23,934 nucleotides of DNA from Ruminococcaceae bacterium UBA5905. GTDB lineage: Bacteria > Bacillota > Clostridia > Oscillospirales > Acutalibacteraceae. Of the stretch, positions 6,956-14,111 are shown piece after piece; the first letter of the stretch is position 1, and each line of letters begins with the position of its first letter. The position numbers and the translations under genes were made by a program. The stretch is from the NCBI GenBank assembly GCA_002431285.1, contig DJEF01000024.1, positions 1 to 23,934 on the forward strand. The letters are read 5' to 3'. Under the pieces are notes generated by a model. It worked only from the letters and a program-made list of their open reading frames with translations, was not told the origin of the DNA and made no database searches.

Positions 6956-7761
6956 ACGCTATGAGCGTGTGGCGGCTTCCGCGTCGGCTGGCAGCGGTGG
7001 CGCTGGCGGTGCTGGCGGCAGCGGCAACGGCTCTGCCCGGGGCGGCAAAATCCGCCTATCCGGAGCCGACCGACCGGTTTTTCGTCAACGACTATGCCGG
7101 GATTTTGTCCGAGGAACAGGCACAGACCGTCTATGAGGCGGGGGTCAAGCTCTACCGCGCCTGCGATGCCCAGGTGGTGCTGGTGACGGTGCAGAATACC
7201 GGCGGACAGGCGCTGGAGGAGTTTTCGCTGGGGGTAGCGCGGCAGTGGCAGCTGGGAGATGCGCAGAAAAATAACGGTCTGCTGCTGCTGTTCACCACCG
7301 ATGGACCCCACAGCCGCATTGAAGTGGGCAGCGGGCTGGAGGGTGCCATCCCCGATTCCAAAGCGGGGCGTATCCTGGACACCTATCTGGTGCCGCAATA
7401 CGACACCCCCGACCGCTGGGGCGACGGGCTGACCGAGACCTATAAGGCGCTGCTCAATCAGGTGTATGCCGAATACGGGCTCACCGAGGAGCAGTATTCT
7501 CTGTCCGAGGAGCTGCCGGAGGAAGACGACGCGGCGCAGCTGGTGCTGCTGGTGCCGATCCTGGCGGTGGCGTTGCTGATCCTGCTGCGCTCCCGCTACG
7601 GCGGCTTTGGCGGTCGCGGAGGCTTTGGCGGACCGGGCGTGTTCCTTGGCGGTGGTTTTGGTGGCGGCTTTGGCGGGGGCGGGTTCTCCGGCGGCCGAAG
7701 CGGCGGAGGCGGCTTCTCCGGCGGAGGCGGCGGGTTCTCCGGGGGCGGCGCTTCGCGGTGA
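6952..7761 (+). CDS. TPM-domain (YgcG-like) secreted or membrane protein with glycine-rich tail
   Basis: The 269-residue product has an N-terminal signal sequence (about 8-34) and a TPM domain (about 39-175) starting at FVNDYAGILSEEQ, with NNGLLLLFTTDG and the RIEVGSGLEGAIPD signature. A membrane helix (about 196-212) is followed by a tail made almost only of Gly, Phe and Ser with GGGFSGG repeats. This is the YgcG pattern (domain outside, Gly-rich end after the helix); TPM domains have been linked to phosphatase activity and to photosystem repair in plants, but the bacterial role is unclear. The GTG at 6952 overlaps the lemA stop and has GGAGG 13 bases upstream; an ATG at 6961 is the alternative. 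The low-complexity tail is normal for the family. Confidence 0.88.
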   Translation: MNAMSVWRLPRRLAAVALAVLAAAATALPGAAKSAYPEPTDRFFVNDYAGILSEEQAQTVYEAGVKLYRACDAQVVLVTVQNTGGQALEEFSLGVARQWQLGDAQKNNGLLLLFTTDGPHSRIEVGSGLEGAIPDSKAGRILDTYLVPQYDTPDRWGDGLTETYKALLNQVYAEYGLTEEQYSLSEELPEEDDAAQLVLLVPILAVALLILLRSRYGGFGGRGGFGGPGVFLGGGFGGGFGGGGFSGGRSGGGGFSGGGGGFSGGGASR

Positions 7762-7899
7762 ATCTGACCCGCCGGACCAGGGGCGCGTCGCAGGGCGAGA
7801 TGCGCGGCGCGGCGAAACGGGCGACCGGTGCGGCTGCCGGCGGCTGGACGGTCCGGATTTTGCCGGAGTGCAAATTCTGAAAAAATTTGTAAAAAAGTG

Positions 7900-7928
7900 T
7901 TGACAAATCCGCTTTAGCGCGCTATACT
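7900..7928 (+). promoter_or_regulatory. Promoter of the T-box/trpXYZ operon, with upstream AT-rich element
   Basis: TTGACA (7900-7905), 17 bases, then TATACT (7923-7928). Upstream is an A/T-rich stretch including the inverted repeat CAAATT (7871-7876) / AATTTG (7884-7889), which could act as an UP element or an operator. Confidence 0.85.
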
Positions 7929-7934
7929 GTGAAA

Positions 7935-8228
7935 AAGCGAAACCTTTGACCGAGAGTGAGTACCCACAGGCAGGGCTGTGCCAAGAGAGTCGCAGGCGGT
8001 GAGATTGCGACGACAGCGGCGGTGGCGAATGGGCTCGGGAGGGCAAACCGAACACCGCTGCGCGGTCGGTAGGGGCGTCGGGATCTCCACCCGTTATAAA
8101 GGGAGCGTGCATAATGAGGTGCATGGAAGAGTGCGTCGGAGCGTGAGATGGTTCCGGCGAAGTCGGGTGGTACCGCAGGTTTGTTTATAACGCCTGTCCC
8201 AACAGAGATGTTGAGACAGGCGTTTTTT
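7935..8228 (+). ncRNA. T-box riboswitch, probable tryptophan specifier (UGG)
   Basis: The leader ends with the T-box sequence GGGTGGTACCGC (8165-8176) followed by an intrinsic terminator. Stem I closes with CCGAG (7950-7954) and CTCGG (8034-8038). It contains the S-turn side AGTGAGTA, an AG-bulge segment AGAGAGTCGC and the apical GGTGAGA. The 3' side of the specifier loop reads GCGAATGGG, so the specifier is most simply TGG (Trp) at 8029-8031. Uncharged tRNA-Trp would pair there and at the T-box bulge, stabilise the antiterminator and let transcription continue. The downstream TrpXYZ-type importer fits tryptophan. The specifier was read by alignment of motifs, not by folding. Confidence 0.9.
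8190..8228 (+). terminator. T-box-controlled intrinsic terminator
   Basis: ACGCCTGTC (8190-8198) pairs with GACAGGCGT (8215-8223), and the U-tract runs from 8223 to 8228. The 5' arm contains CCT, which can instead pair with AGG after the T-box to make the antiterminator. Confidence 0.9.
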
Positions 8229-8254
8229 GTATGATTTTTGAAGGAGTGAGAGCG

Positions 8255-8350
8255 ATGAAACGAGCGATCTACACACAATCCCCCGGGCGGCGATGGCGTC
8301 GCTCCCATTGGAAATTCCGTCCGCCCATGGATTTACGATCATATGAATGA
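8255..8350 (+). CDS. Small ORF (31 codons) with two Trp codons between T-box and trpX
   Basis: An ATG at 8255 is preceded by AAGGAG at 8240-8245, a well-spaced ribosome binding site. The frame runs 31 codons to TGA at 8348-8350 and ends exactly where the ribosome binding region of trpX begins. The peptide is strongly basic (RRWRRSHWK in the middle, residues 12-20) with Trp at 14 and 19, about six percent against a usual one percent. It resembles no domain I recognise. It could be a Trp-sensing leader peptide adding a second, translational layer of control below the T-box, a coupling cistron, or chance. Its ribosome binding site is the main argument that it is translated. Confidence 0.4.
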   Translation: MKRAIYTQSPGRRWRRSHWKFRPPMDLRSYE

Positions 8351-8365
8351 AAGAGGTAAATAGTG

Positions 8366-9355
8366 ATGAAACAGTATACACGTGTATTGGCATTGGTGTT
8401 GTGTGGAGCGCTGCTGATGGCGCTGGGTCTGGTAGGTTGCGGCGGCCAGAAGCAGGATACGTTGAAGGTCGGTATTATTCAGTATATGAGCCACCCCTCG
8501 CTGGATAACTGCTATGAGGGTGTGGTGCAGGCGCTGGAGGCCTCCGGGCTGGATTATACGGTGGAGCGGCAGATCGGCTCCAGCAGTTCGGCGGCGGCAG
8601 ATTGCAGCACCTTCGCCCAGAATATGGTGGGCAAAGGCTGCGACCTGATCGTGGCCATCGCCACCCCGGCGGCGACGGCGGCCTATGCGGCGGTGGAGGG
8701 TACGGACATTCCCCTCATCTTCTGCGCGGTGTCCGATCCGGTGGCTGCCGATCTGGTTAAGGATATGAACGCCCCCGGCGGCAACTGCACCGGCACCAGC
8801 GACGTGCTGGATCTGGCGGCGCAGGTGGAGCTGATTAAGGCCATGCAGCCGGCGGTCAAGTCCATCGGCATCCTGTATACCACCAGCGAGCAGAATTCCC
8901 TCTCCAACCTCAAGCGGATGCAGGAGCTGTGCGATAAGCAGGGTATCACCGTTGAAGCCACCGGCGTGCAGAACGCCTCGGATATTCCGGCGGCGGCCGC
9001 GGCGCTGGCGGGCAAGGTGGACTGCATCAACAACTTCACCGATAACAACGTAGTGGAAAATCTGAACGTGGTGCTGGATGCGGCCAACGCGGCAAAGATC
9101 CCGGTCTATGGCAGCGAGGTGGAGCAGGTGTCCAACGGATGTCTGGCCTCCATGTCCATCGACTATGTGGCGCTGGGCAAGACCACCGGCAATATGGCGG
9201 TGCGGGTGCTGAAAGGCGAGGTCAAACCGGCCGCGATGGCGGTGGAGTCCATCACCGAGGCGACCCCGGTCATCAACACGGATGTGGTGACGGCGCTGGG
9301 GCTGACCATTCCGGAGCAGTATGCCGACGCGGAGAAGGTCACCACAAAGCAGTAA
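8366..9355 (+). CDS. trpX: Tryptophan ABC transporter substrate-binding lipoprotein (TrpX-like)
   Basis: A receptor of the ABC_sub_bind family (PF04392 type). The signal peptide ends in lipobox LVGC with Cys25 as the lipid anchor. The mature part shows the two-lobe repeat: KVGIIQYMSHPSLD, VAIATPAATAAY, IPLIFCAVSDPVAADL, then IGILYTTSEQNS and IPVYGSEVEQVSNG. The family includes predicted tryptophan receptors (TrpX) encoded with permease TrpY and ATPase TrpZ, and that exact order follows here. The substrate is inferred from the upstream Trp T-box, not from binding residues. The ATG at 8366 is chosen with AAGAGG nine bases upstream; a GTG one codon earlier is possible. A strong hairpin separates it from trpY. 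Confidence 0.85.
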   Translation: MKQYTRVLALVLCGALLMALGLVGCGGQKQDTLKVGIIQYMSHPSLDNCYEGVVQALEASGLDYTVERQIGSSSSAAADCSTFAQNMVGKGCDLIVAIATPAATAAYAAVEGTDIPLIFCAVSDPVAADLVKDMNAPGGNCTGTSDVLDLAAQVELIKAMQPAVKSIGILYTTSEQNSLSNLKRMQELCDKQGITVEATGVQNASDIPAAAAALAGKVDCINNFTDNNVVENLNVVLDAANAAKIPVYGSEVEQVSNGCLASMSIDYVALGKTTGNMAVRVLKGEVKPAAMAVESITEATPVINTDVVTALGLTIPEQYADAEKVTTKQ

Positions 9356-9361
9356 GCCATC

Positions 9362-9390
9362 CGGGCACCGACGGAAGCCGTCGGTGCCCG
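9362..9390 (+). repeat. Intercistronic hairpin after trpX
   Basis: CGGGCACCGACGG (9362-9374) and CCGTCGGTGCCCG (9378-9390) form a perfect 13-bp stem with a three-base AAG loop. No T-run follows, so it is not a simple terminator. It probably protects the trpX message from 3' decay and raises receptor over permease levels. Confidence 0.75.
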
Positions 9391-9415
9391 ATCTTGCCGA
9401 AAAGGAGCACGATCC

Positions 9416-10339
9416 ATGCTATTTAACTATCTGAGTATATTCCTGTCCGACGGGCTGATGTATTCTCTGCTGGCCATGGGATTTTATGTATCGTACAGTA
9501 CGCTGGACTTCCCCGACTTGTCGGTGGAGGGCACGGTGCTGACCGGCGGGCTGGTGTTCAGCCTGCTGTGCAACCGCATCACCCCCTATCTGGCGCTGGC
9601 GGCGGCGCTGCTGGCGGGGGCGGCGGCGGGAGCCGTCACCGGGCTGCTGCACGTGAAGCTGCATATCCGTCCGCTGCTGTGCGGCATTCTGGTGTCCACC
9701 GGGCTCATCTCCGTCAATCTGGTGGCGGCGGCGCTCATCAACGGCGGCGATCTGAAAGCAATGGGCAGCGCACAGGTGATGATGACCGGGCGGGATACTC
9801 TGCTGACGGTGTTCCCCGCCACATTGCTGCCCAAGGTGGCCGACGGCTTCTATGTGCGTAAGCTGGTGGTGTTTCTGGTGGTGGCGGTGCTGTTCAAGGT
9901 GCTGATGGATCTGTTCTTCAAGACCAAATGCGGGCTGCTGCTGCGGGCGGCGGGCAACAACGCCCAATACGTCACCATGCTGGGTCGGGACCCCGGCCGC
10001 AGTAAAATTTTGGGGCTCGCCATCGGCAACGGCTACGCCGCCGTGGCGGGAGCGCTCATCGTCCAGAGCCGGGGCAGCGCCACCCAGGACATGGGGCTGG
10101 GCATGATCGTGATCGGTCTGGCGTCGGTGATCATCGGCCTGTCCCTGTTCGGCCGGGTGCGGTTTCTCCGCCCCACCACCCAGGTGATTCTCGGCTCCGT
10201 TCTCTATCAGGCGTGTCTGGTGCTGGCATCGGCGGTGGGGCTGCCCTCCGCCTACAATAAGCTGCTGATGGCGGCGCTGTTCACCGTGGCGTTGGTGCTC
10301 AGCTCCGTAAAGAAAAAAGGAAAGCGGGTGGCGGCATGA
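9416..10339 (+). CDS. trpY: Tryptophan ABC transporter permease (TrpY-like)
   Basis: A 307-residue integral membrane protein of the branched-chain amino acid/ribose permease superfamily (BPD_transp_2), with eight or more hydrophobic segments. The start MLFNYLSIFLSDGLMYSLLAMGFYVSY, read as two membrane-proximal pieces, and the segment LDFPDLSVEGT (about 30-40) are typical of the permeases encoded with ABC_sub_bind receptors. The cytoplasmic loop KTKCGLLLRAAGNNAQYV (about 170-187) is the likely contact site for the ATPase. The ATG at 9416 has AAAGGAG eight bases upstream. The stop overlaps the trpZ start as ATGA (10336-10339), which indicates coupled translation of permease and ATPase. Confidence 0.87.
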   Translation: MLFNYLSIFLSDGLMYSLLAMGFYVSYSTLDFPDLSVEGTVLTGGLVFSLLCNRITPYLALAAALLAGAAAGAVTGLLHVKLHIRPLLCGILVSTGLISVNLVAAALINGGDLKAMGSAQVMMTGRDTLLTVFPATLLPKVADGFYVRKLVVFLVVAVLFKVLMDLFFKTKCGLLLRAAGNNAQYVTMLGRDPGRSKILGLAIGNGYAAVAGALIVQSRGSATQDMGLGMIVIGLASVIIGLSLFGRVRFLRPTTQVILGSVLYQACLVLASAVGLPSAYNKLLMAALFTVALVLSSVKKKGKRVAA

Positions 10340-11109
10340 TCCGGCTGGAACACATCGAAAAGACCTTTAAGCCCGGCACTCCCGATGAAAATCGGTTGTT
10401 CACCGATTTCAACCTGACGGTGGCGGACGGCTCCTTTGTGTCGGTGGTCGGCTCCAACGGCAGCGGCAAGACCACCATGCTCAATCTCATCAGCGGTACG
10501 TTGCTGCCGGATGGGGGACGTATCTACGCCAACCAAACGGACATCACCGGCTGGCCGGAATATAAGCGCGCCCGCCGCATCGGCCGGGTGTTTCAGGACC
10601 CCCAGAAGGGCACCTGCGCCGATCTGACGATACTGGAAAATATGGCGCTGGCGGACAACAAGGGCCGCGCCTATTCGCTGGGCAGAGCGGTCAACCCCAG
10701 GCGTCGGGCCTATTACCGGGAGCTGCTGGCGCGCTGCCGCATGGGTCTGGAGGAACGTCTGGGGGTAGCGGTGGGCAGCCTTTCCGGCGGGCAGCGGCAG
10801 GCGCTGGCGCTGGTGATCGCCACCATGAACGACATCGACCTGCTGCTGTTGGACGAGCATACGGCGGCGCTGGATCCCAAATCCAGCGAGACGGTCATGG
10901 AGCTGACCGGTCGGCTGGTGGCAGAAAAGGGGGTCACCACCCTGATGGTGACCCACAATCTGCGCTTTGCCGTGGAATACGGCGACCGGCTGCTGATGAT
11001 GCATCAGGGACAGGCGGTGCTGGATCTGGCGGGGGATGCCAAGCGGCAGGCCACCGTAGAGCAGCTGCTGGAGCAGTTCAACACCATCAGCATCGAGTGC
11101 GGCAATTGA
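10336..11109 (+). CDS. trpZ: Tryptophan ABC transporter ATP-binding protein (TrpZ-like)
   Basis: A 257-residue ABC ATPase with every motif intact: Walker A GSNGSGKTT (about 39-47), Q-loop VFQDPQKG, signature SLSGGQRQ, Walker B LLLLDEHTAALD, and H-loop THNLRFA. The insertion around DNKGRAYSLGRAVNPRRR between Q-loop and signature is common in the ATPases paired with ABC_sub_bind receptors. It powers import through TrpY. Its start overlaps the trpY stop, and an intrinsic terminator at 11148-11185 closes the operon. Confidence 0.92.
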   Translation: MIRLEHIEKTFKPGTPDENRLFTDFNLTVADGSFVSVVGSNGSGKTTMLNLISGTLLPDGGRIYANQTDITGWPEYKRARRIGRVFQDPQKGTCADLTILENMALADNKGRAYSLGRAVNPRRRAYYRELLARCRMGLEERLGVAVGSLSGGQRQALALVIATMNDIDLLLLDEHTAALDPKSSETVMELTGRLVAEKGVTTLMVTHNLRFAVEYGDRLLMMHQGQAVLDLAGDAKRQATVEQLLEQFNTISIECGN

Positions 11110-11147
11110 GACAATATGGATCGCGAAAGGCGGTCCGGAACATCGGA

Positions 11148-11185
11148 CGATCCGGGGAGACGACTTGGTTTCTCCGGATCGTTTT
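11148..11185 (+). terminator. Terminator of the trpXYZ operon
   Basis: CGATCCGG-GGAGA (11148-11160) pairs with TTTCTCC-GGATCG (11169-11181) as an 11-bp stem with small irregularities. TTTTCTGTTTGG follows immediately. Confidence 0.8.
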
Positions 11186-11301
11186 CTGTTTGGTTTTTCC
11201 ATCGTTTCCAGCCATTTGCTTTGGTGGAAAGAAGCGGTAAAGTTATGCAGTAGTCCTCTGCATTGTTGTAAATTTTCGTACATACTGCTTAAAATATCCC
11301 A

Positions 11302-11330
11302 TTCAAATTCCGCTTTCGAGTTCCTATAAT
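11302..11330 (+). promoter_or_regulatory. Promoter of the mgl operon
   Basis: TTCAAA (11302-11307), 17 bases, TATAAT (11325-11330): a perfect -10 with a weak -35 (four of six), as expected for an activated promoter. The region 11260-11320 is clearly more AT-rich than its surroundings and holds the similar elements AAATTTTCG (11273-11281) and AAATTCCG (about 11305-11312), 32 bases apart (three helical turns). This suits binding of the AraC-type regulator encoded at 15824. The link is inference. Confidence 0.6.
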
Positions 11331-11389
11331 GAAGCCAGCGACACGGAAAGTCGTGAATAAAATCAAACACCTAAAAGGAGGCAACAACC

Positions 11390-12463
11390 ATGAAATTTAC
11401 GAAAAAACTGATGGCGCTGGCTTTGGCGCTGACGCTGGTTCTCGGGCTGGCTGCCTGCGGCAGTACCGGAGGCGGTACGGACGGCGAGGTGTCGGTTTTC
11501 TACTACACCTACGGCGATACCTACATCTCCAGTGTGCGTTCCGCAATGGATAAGCTGCTGAAAGACGCGGGCATCAACTACCAGAATTACGACGCCAACG
11601 GCAACCAGACCACCCAGACCGAGCAGGTCACCACGGCCATCGCCAAGGGCTCCCGGGCGCTGATCGTCAATGTGGTGGACACCGGCTCCGACGATGCGGC
11701 ACAGAACATTGTGAATCTGGCGAAGGCGAAGAACATCCCGGTGATCTTCTTCAACCGCTCCGTGAACGAGAGCGTCGTCACCAGCTATGACAAATGCGTG
11801 TTTGTGGGCACCGACTATGAGATGGCCGGCCATATGCAGGGCGAGCTGGTGGGCAACTATGTGCTGGAAAACTTCGATAAGCTGGATCTCAACGGCGACG
11901 GCAAGATCAGCTACGTGATGTTCAAAGGTCAGGAAGGCAACGCCGAGGCCATCGCCCGTACCAAGTACGGTGTGGAGGATGCGGATGCGATCCTGACGGC
12001 GGCCGGTAAACCGGCGCTGGAATTCTACGATTCCTCCAACGCTCAGAAGTATCTGGTGGATCAGAACGGCACTTGGGCGGCGGCAGCGGCCACCGATTAT
12101 ATGTCCACGATCCTGGCCCGGTACAGCGAGAGCAATAACAACATGGTGGAGCTGGTCATCGCCAACAACGACGACATGGCGCTGGGCGCCATCTCCGCTC
12201 TGCAGACCAACGGTTATAACAAAGAGGGCGGCAAGACCATCCCGGTATTCGGCGTGGACGCCATCGAGGCGGCAAAAACCGCCATCAAGAGCGGCACCAT
12301 GACCGGCAGCATCAAGCAGGATGCCGACGGTATGGCCAAGGTGATCTCCACCATCGTGCAGAACTTTATCAACGATAAGGGCACTTTCGAGGGCATCGAC
12401 GAGGCCAACAAGGTAGGCGAGTGGCGGGTGAATATCCCCTACGGCACCTATACCGGCGAATAA
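11390..12463 (+). CDS. mglB: Galactose/glucose-type ABC substrate-binding lipoprotein (MglB)
   Basis: The 357-residue receptor has lipobox LAAC (Cys23). It aligns with E. coli galactose-binding protein along its length, including the calcium loop DLNGDGKIS (166-174), NRS after FF (Asn122), ANNDDMALGAI (258-268) and FGVDAIEAA (287-295). From memory of the E. coli structure, pocket residues Asp14, Phe16, Asn91, Arg158, Trp183, Asn211 and Asp236 correspond to Asp43, Tyr45, Asn122, Arg190, Trp229, Asn260 and Asp290. However, His152, Asp154 and Asn256 become Asn184, Glu186 and Gln310. The receptor fold is certain, but the preferred sugar may not be galactose or glucose. The ATG at 11390 has an excellent AAAGGAGG. 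A strong hairpin follows before mglA. Confidence 0.92.
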   Translation: MKFTKKLMALALALTLVLGLAACGSTGGGTDGEVSVFYYTYGDTYISSVRSAMDKLLKDAGINYQNYDANGNQTTQTEQVTTAIAKGSRALIVNVVDTGSDDAAQNIVNLAKAKNIPVIFFNRSVNESVVTSYDKCVFVGTDYEMAGHMQGELVGNYVLENFDKLDLNGDGKISYVMFKGQEGNAEAIARTKYGVEDADAILTAAGKPALEFYDSSNAQKYLVDQNGTWAAAAATDYMSTILARYSESNNNMVELVIANNDDMALGAISALQTNGYNKEGGKTIPVFGVDAIEAAKTAIKSGTMTGSIKQDADGMAKVISTIVQNFINDKGTFEGIDEANKVGEWRVNIPYGTYTGE

Positions 12464-12479
12464 GCGGCAGCCGGCTTTC

Positions 12480-12511
12480 GGCCGGGGACGGCATATGTGC
12501 CGCCTCCGGCC
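12480..12511 (+). repeat. Intercistronic hairpin after mglB
   Basis: GGCCGG (12480-12485) pairs with CCGGCC (12506-12511), then GG with CC, then CGGCA (12489-12493) with TGCCG (12498-12502), closing on a TATG loop. That is 13 pairs with one bulged base on each side. No U-tract follows. It is placed like the hairpin after trpX and probably stabilises the receptor message. Confidence 0.65.
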
Positions 12512-12552
12512 GGGCCGGACCGAGCACACAACAGATAGGAGATGAAACACAT

Positions 12553-14097
12553 ATGGCGGAGGAGCGGATTTTAGCCACGCAGACACAGCCGGCGGACACG
12601 CAGCCGGTGCTGCTGCGCATGGAGAATATCGAAAAGGCATTTCCGGGCGTCAAGGCGCTGGACGGCGTGAGTCTGACGGTCAAGGCCGGTACGGTACACG
12701 CGCTGATGGGGGAAAACGGCGCCGGAAAATCCACCCTGATGAAATGCCTGTTCGGGGTGTATTCCAAGGACGGCGGCCGGATCTTCCTGGAGGGACAGGA
12801 GGTCAGCTTCCGGAATTCCCGGGAGGCGCTGGAGCACGGCGTAGCCATGGTGCATCAGGAGCTGAATCAGGCGCTCAAGCGCAGCGTCATGGACAATATG
12901 TGGCTGGGACGGTTCCCCACGGTGGCGAGGGGAGTGCCGCTGACCAGCGAAAAGAAGATGTACACCGCCACCAAAGAGGTCTTTGACCGGCTGGGGATCG
13001 TGGTGGACCCCAAGACCATCATGAGCAAGATGCCGGTCTCTCAGCGGCAGATGGTGGAGATTGCCAAGGCGGTCTCCTATCAGGCCAAGGTGATCGTATT
13101 CGACGAGCCCACCTCCTCGCTGACCGAGGAAGAGGTGGAGCATCTGTTCCGCATCATTCGTATGCTGCGGGATGAGGGATGCGGGATCATTTATATCTCC
13201 CATAAAATGAAAGAAATTCTGGAGATCTCCGATGAAGTGACCATCATGCGGGACGGCCGGTGGGTGGCCACCCGGGAGGCAAAGGACCTGACCACCGACG
13301 AGATCATCAAGCTCATGGTGGGACGGGAGCTGACCAATATCTATCCCCCCAAGCACAATCAGATCGGGGATGTGCTGTTGGAGGCGGAGGGGCTCTCCGA
13401 TATGTATACGAAACTGCGGGATGTGTCTTTTCAGGCGCGCAAGGGCGAGATCATCGGCATTGCGGGTCTGGACGGCTCCGGCCGCAGCCAGCTGCTGGAG
13501 AACCTGTTTGGGGTCTCCACCCGGCGCAGCGGTACCATCCGGCTGAACGGCAAACCGGTGAAAAACCGCAATCCCCGGGAATCCATCAAAAACGGCTTTG
13601 CTCTGCTCACGGAGGAGCGGCGGGCGACGGGCATCTTCGGGATCCTGAATATCCGGGAGAATGCTACCATTTCCAGCCTGAAAAAGTGCAGCACCGGCCC
13701 CTTCGTCAGCAAAAAGAAACAGCAGAAAAACACCGACTGGTGTATTCAGGCCATGCGCGTCAAGACCCCCGATCAGGAGACGAAGATTCGTTCCCTGTCC
13801 GGCGGCAATCAGCAGAAGGTCATTCTGGGGCGGTGGCTGCTCACCGATCCCACGGTGCTGCTGCTGGATGAGCCCACCCGGGGCATTGATGTAGGCGCCA
13901 AATATGAAATTTACCAGTTGATCATCGACCTGGCGGAGAAGGGGAAAACCGTGCTGATGGTCTCTTCGGAGATGCCGGAGCTGCTGGGCGTCTGCGACCG
14001 CATACTGGTCATGTCCGGCGGACGGCTGGCGGGCGAGGTCGATGCCGCCACCGCCACTCAGGAGCAAATCATGGCGTTGGCCGCCAAATATGCATAA
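12553..14097 (+). CDS. mglA: Galactose/methyl galactoside import ATP-binding protein (MglA)
   Basis: The 514-residue protein consists of two fused ABC domains, the normal sugar-importer (CUT2) form. Domain 1 has Walker A GENGAGKST (about 53-61), the degenerate signature PVSQRQMVEIAKA typical of MglA, and Walker B VIVFDEPTSSL. Domain 2 has the expected non-catalytic P-loop GLDGSGRSQ (no Lys), an intact LSGGNQQKV signature, and LLLDEPTRGID. Each transporter probably contains one copy, which supplies both nucleotide sites. The ATG at 12553 is taken because GGAG lies upstream and the first conserved residues (MENIEKAFPGVKALDGV) follow about 22 codons in; the frame is open for 44 codons upstream but overlaps the end of mglB. 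mglC begins 14 bases after the stop. Confidence 0.93.
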   Translation: MAEERILATQTQPADTQPVLLRMENIEKAFPGVKALDGVSLTVKAGTVHALMGENGAGKSTLMKCLFGVYSKDGGRIFLEGQEVSFRNSREALEHGVAMVHQELNQALKRSVMDNMWLGRFPTVARGVPLTSEKKMYTATKEVFDRLGIVVDPKTIMSKMPVSQRQMVEIAKAVSYQAKVIVFDEPTSSLTEEEVEHLFRIIRMLRDEGCGIIYISHKMKEILEISDEVTIMRDGRWVATREAKDLTTDEIIKLMVGRELTNIYPPKHNQIGDVLLEAEGLSDMYTKLRDVSFQARKGEIIGIAGLDGSGRSQLLENLFGVSTRRSGTIRLNGKPVKNRNPRESIKNGFALLTEERRATGIFGILNIRENATISSLKKCSTGPFVSKKKQQKNTDWCIQAMRVKTPDQETKIRSLSGGNQQKVILGRWLLTDPTVLLLDEPTRGIDVGAKYEIYQLIIDLAEKGKTVLMVSSEMPELLGVCDRILVMSGGRLAGEVDAATATQEQIMALAAKYA

Positions 14098-14111
14098 GGA
14101 GATGAAAATTC

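Noticed and set aside
7613..7756. GGC/GGTTTC-rich repetitive DNA at the end of the TPM gene
   Set aside because: It encodes the normal glycine-rich tail of TPM/YgcG proteins, not a mobile or CRISPR-like repeat.
12571..14067. Reverse-strand open frame of 498 codons opposite mglA
   Set aside because: Antisense shadow of a gene with all ABC motifs intact; no ribosome binding site or domain.
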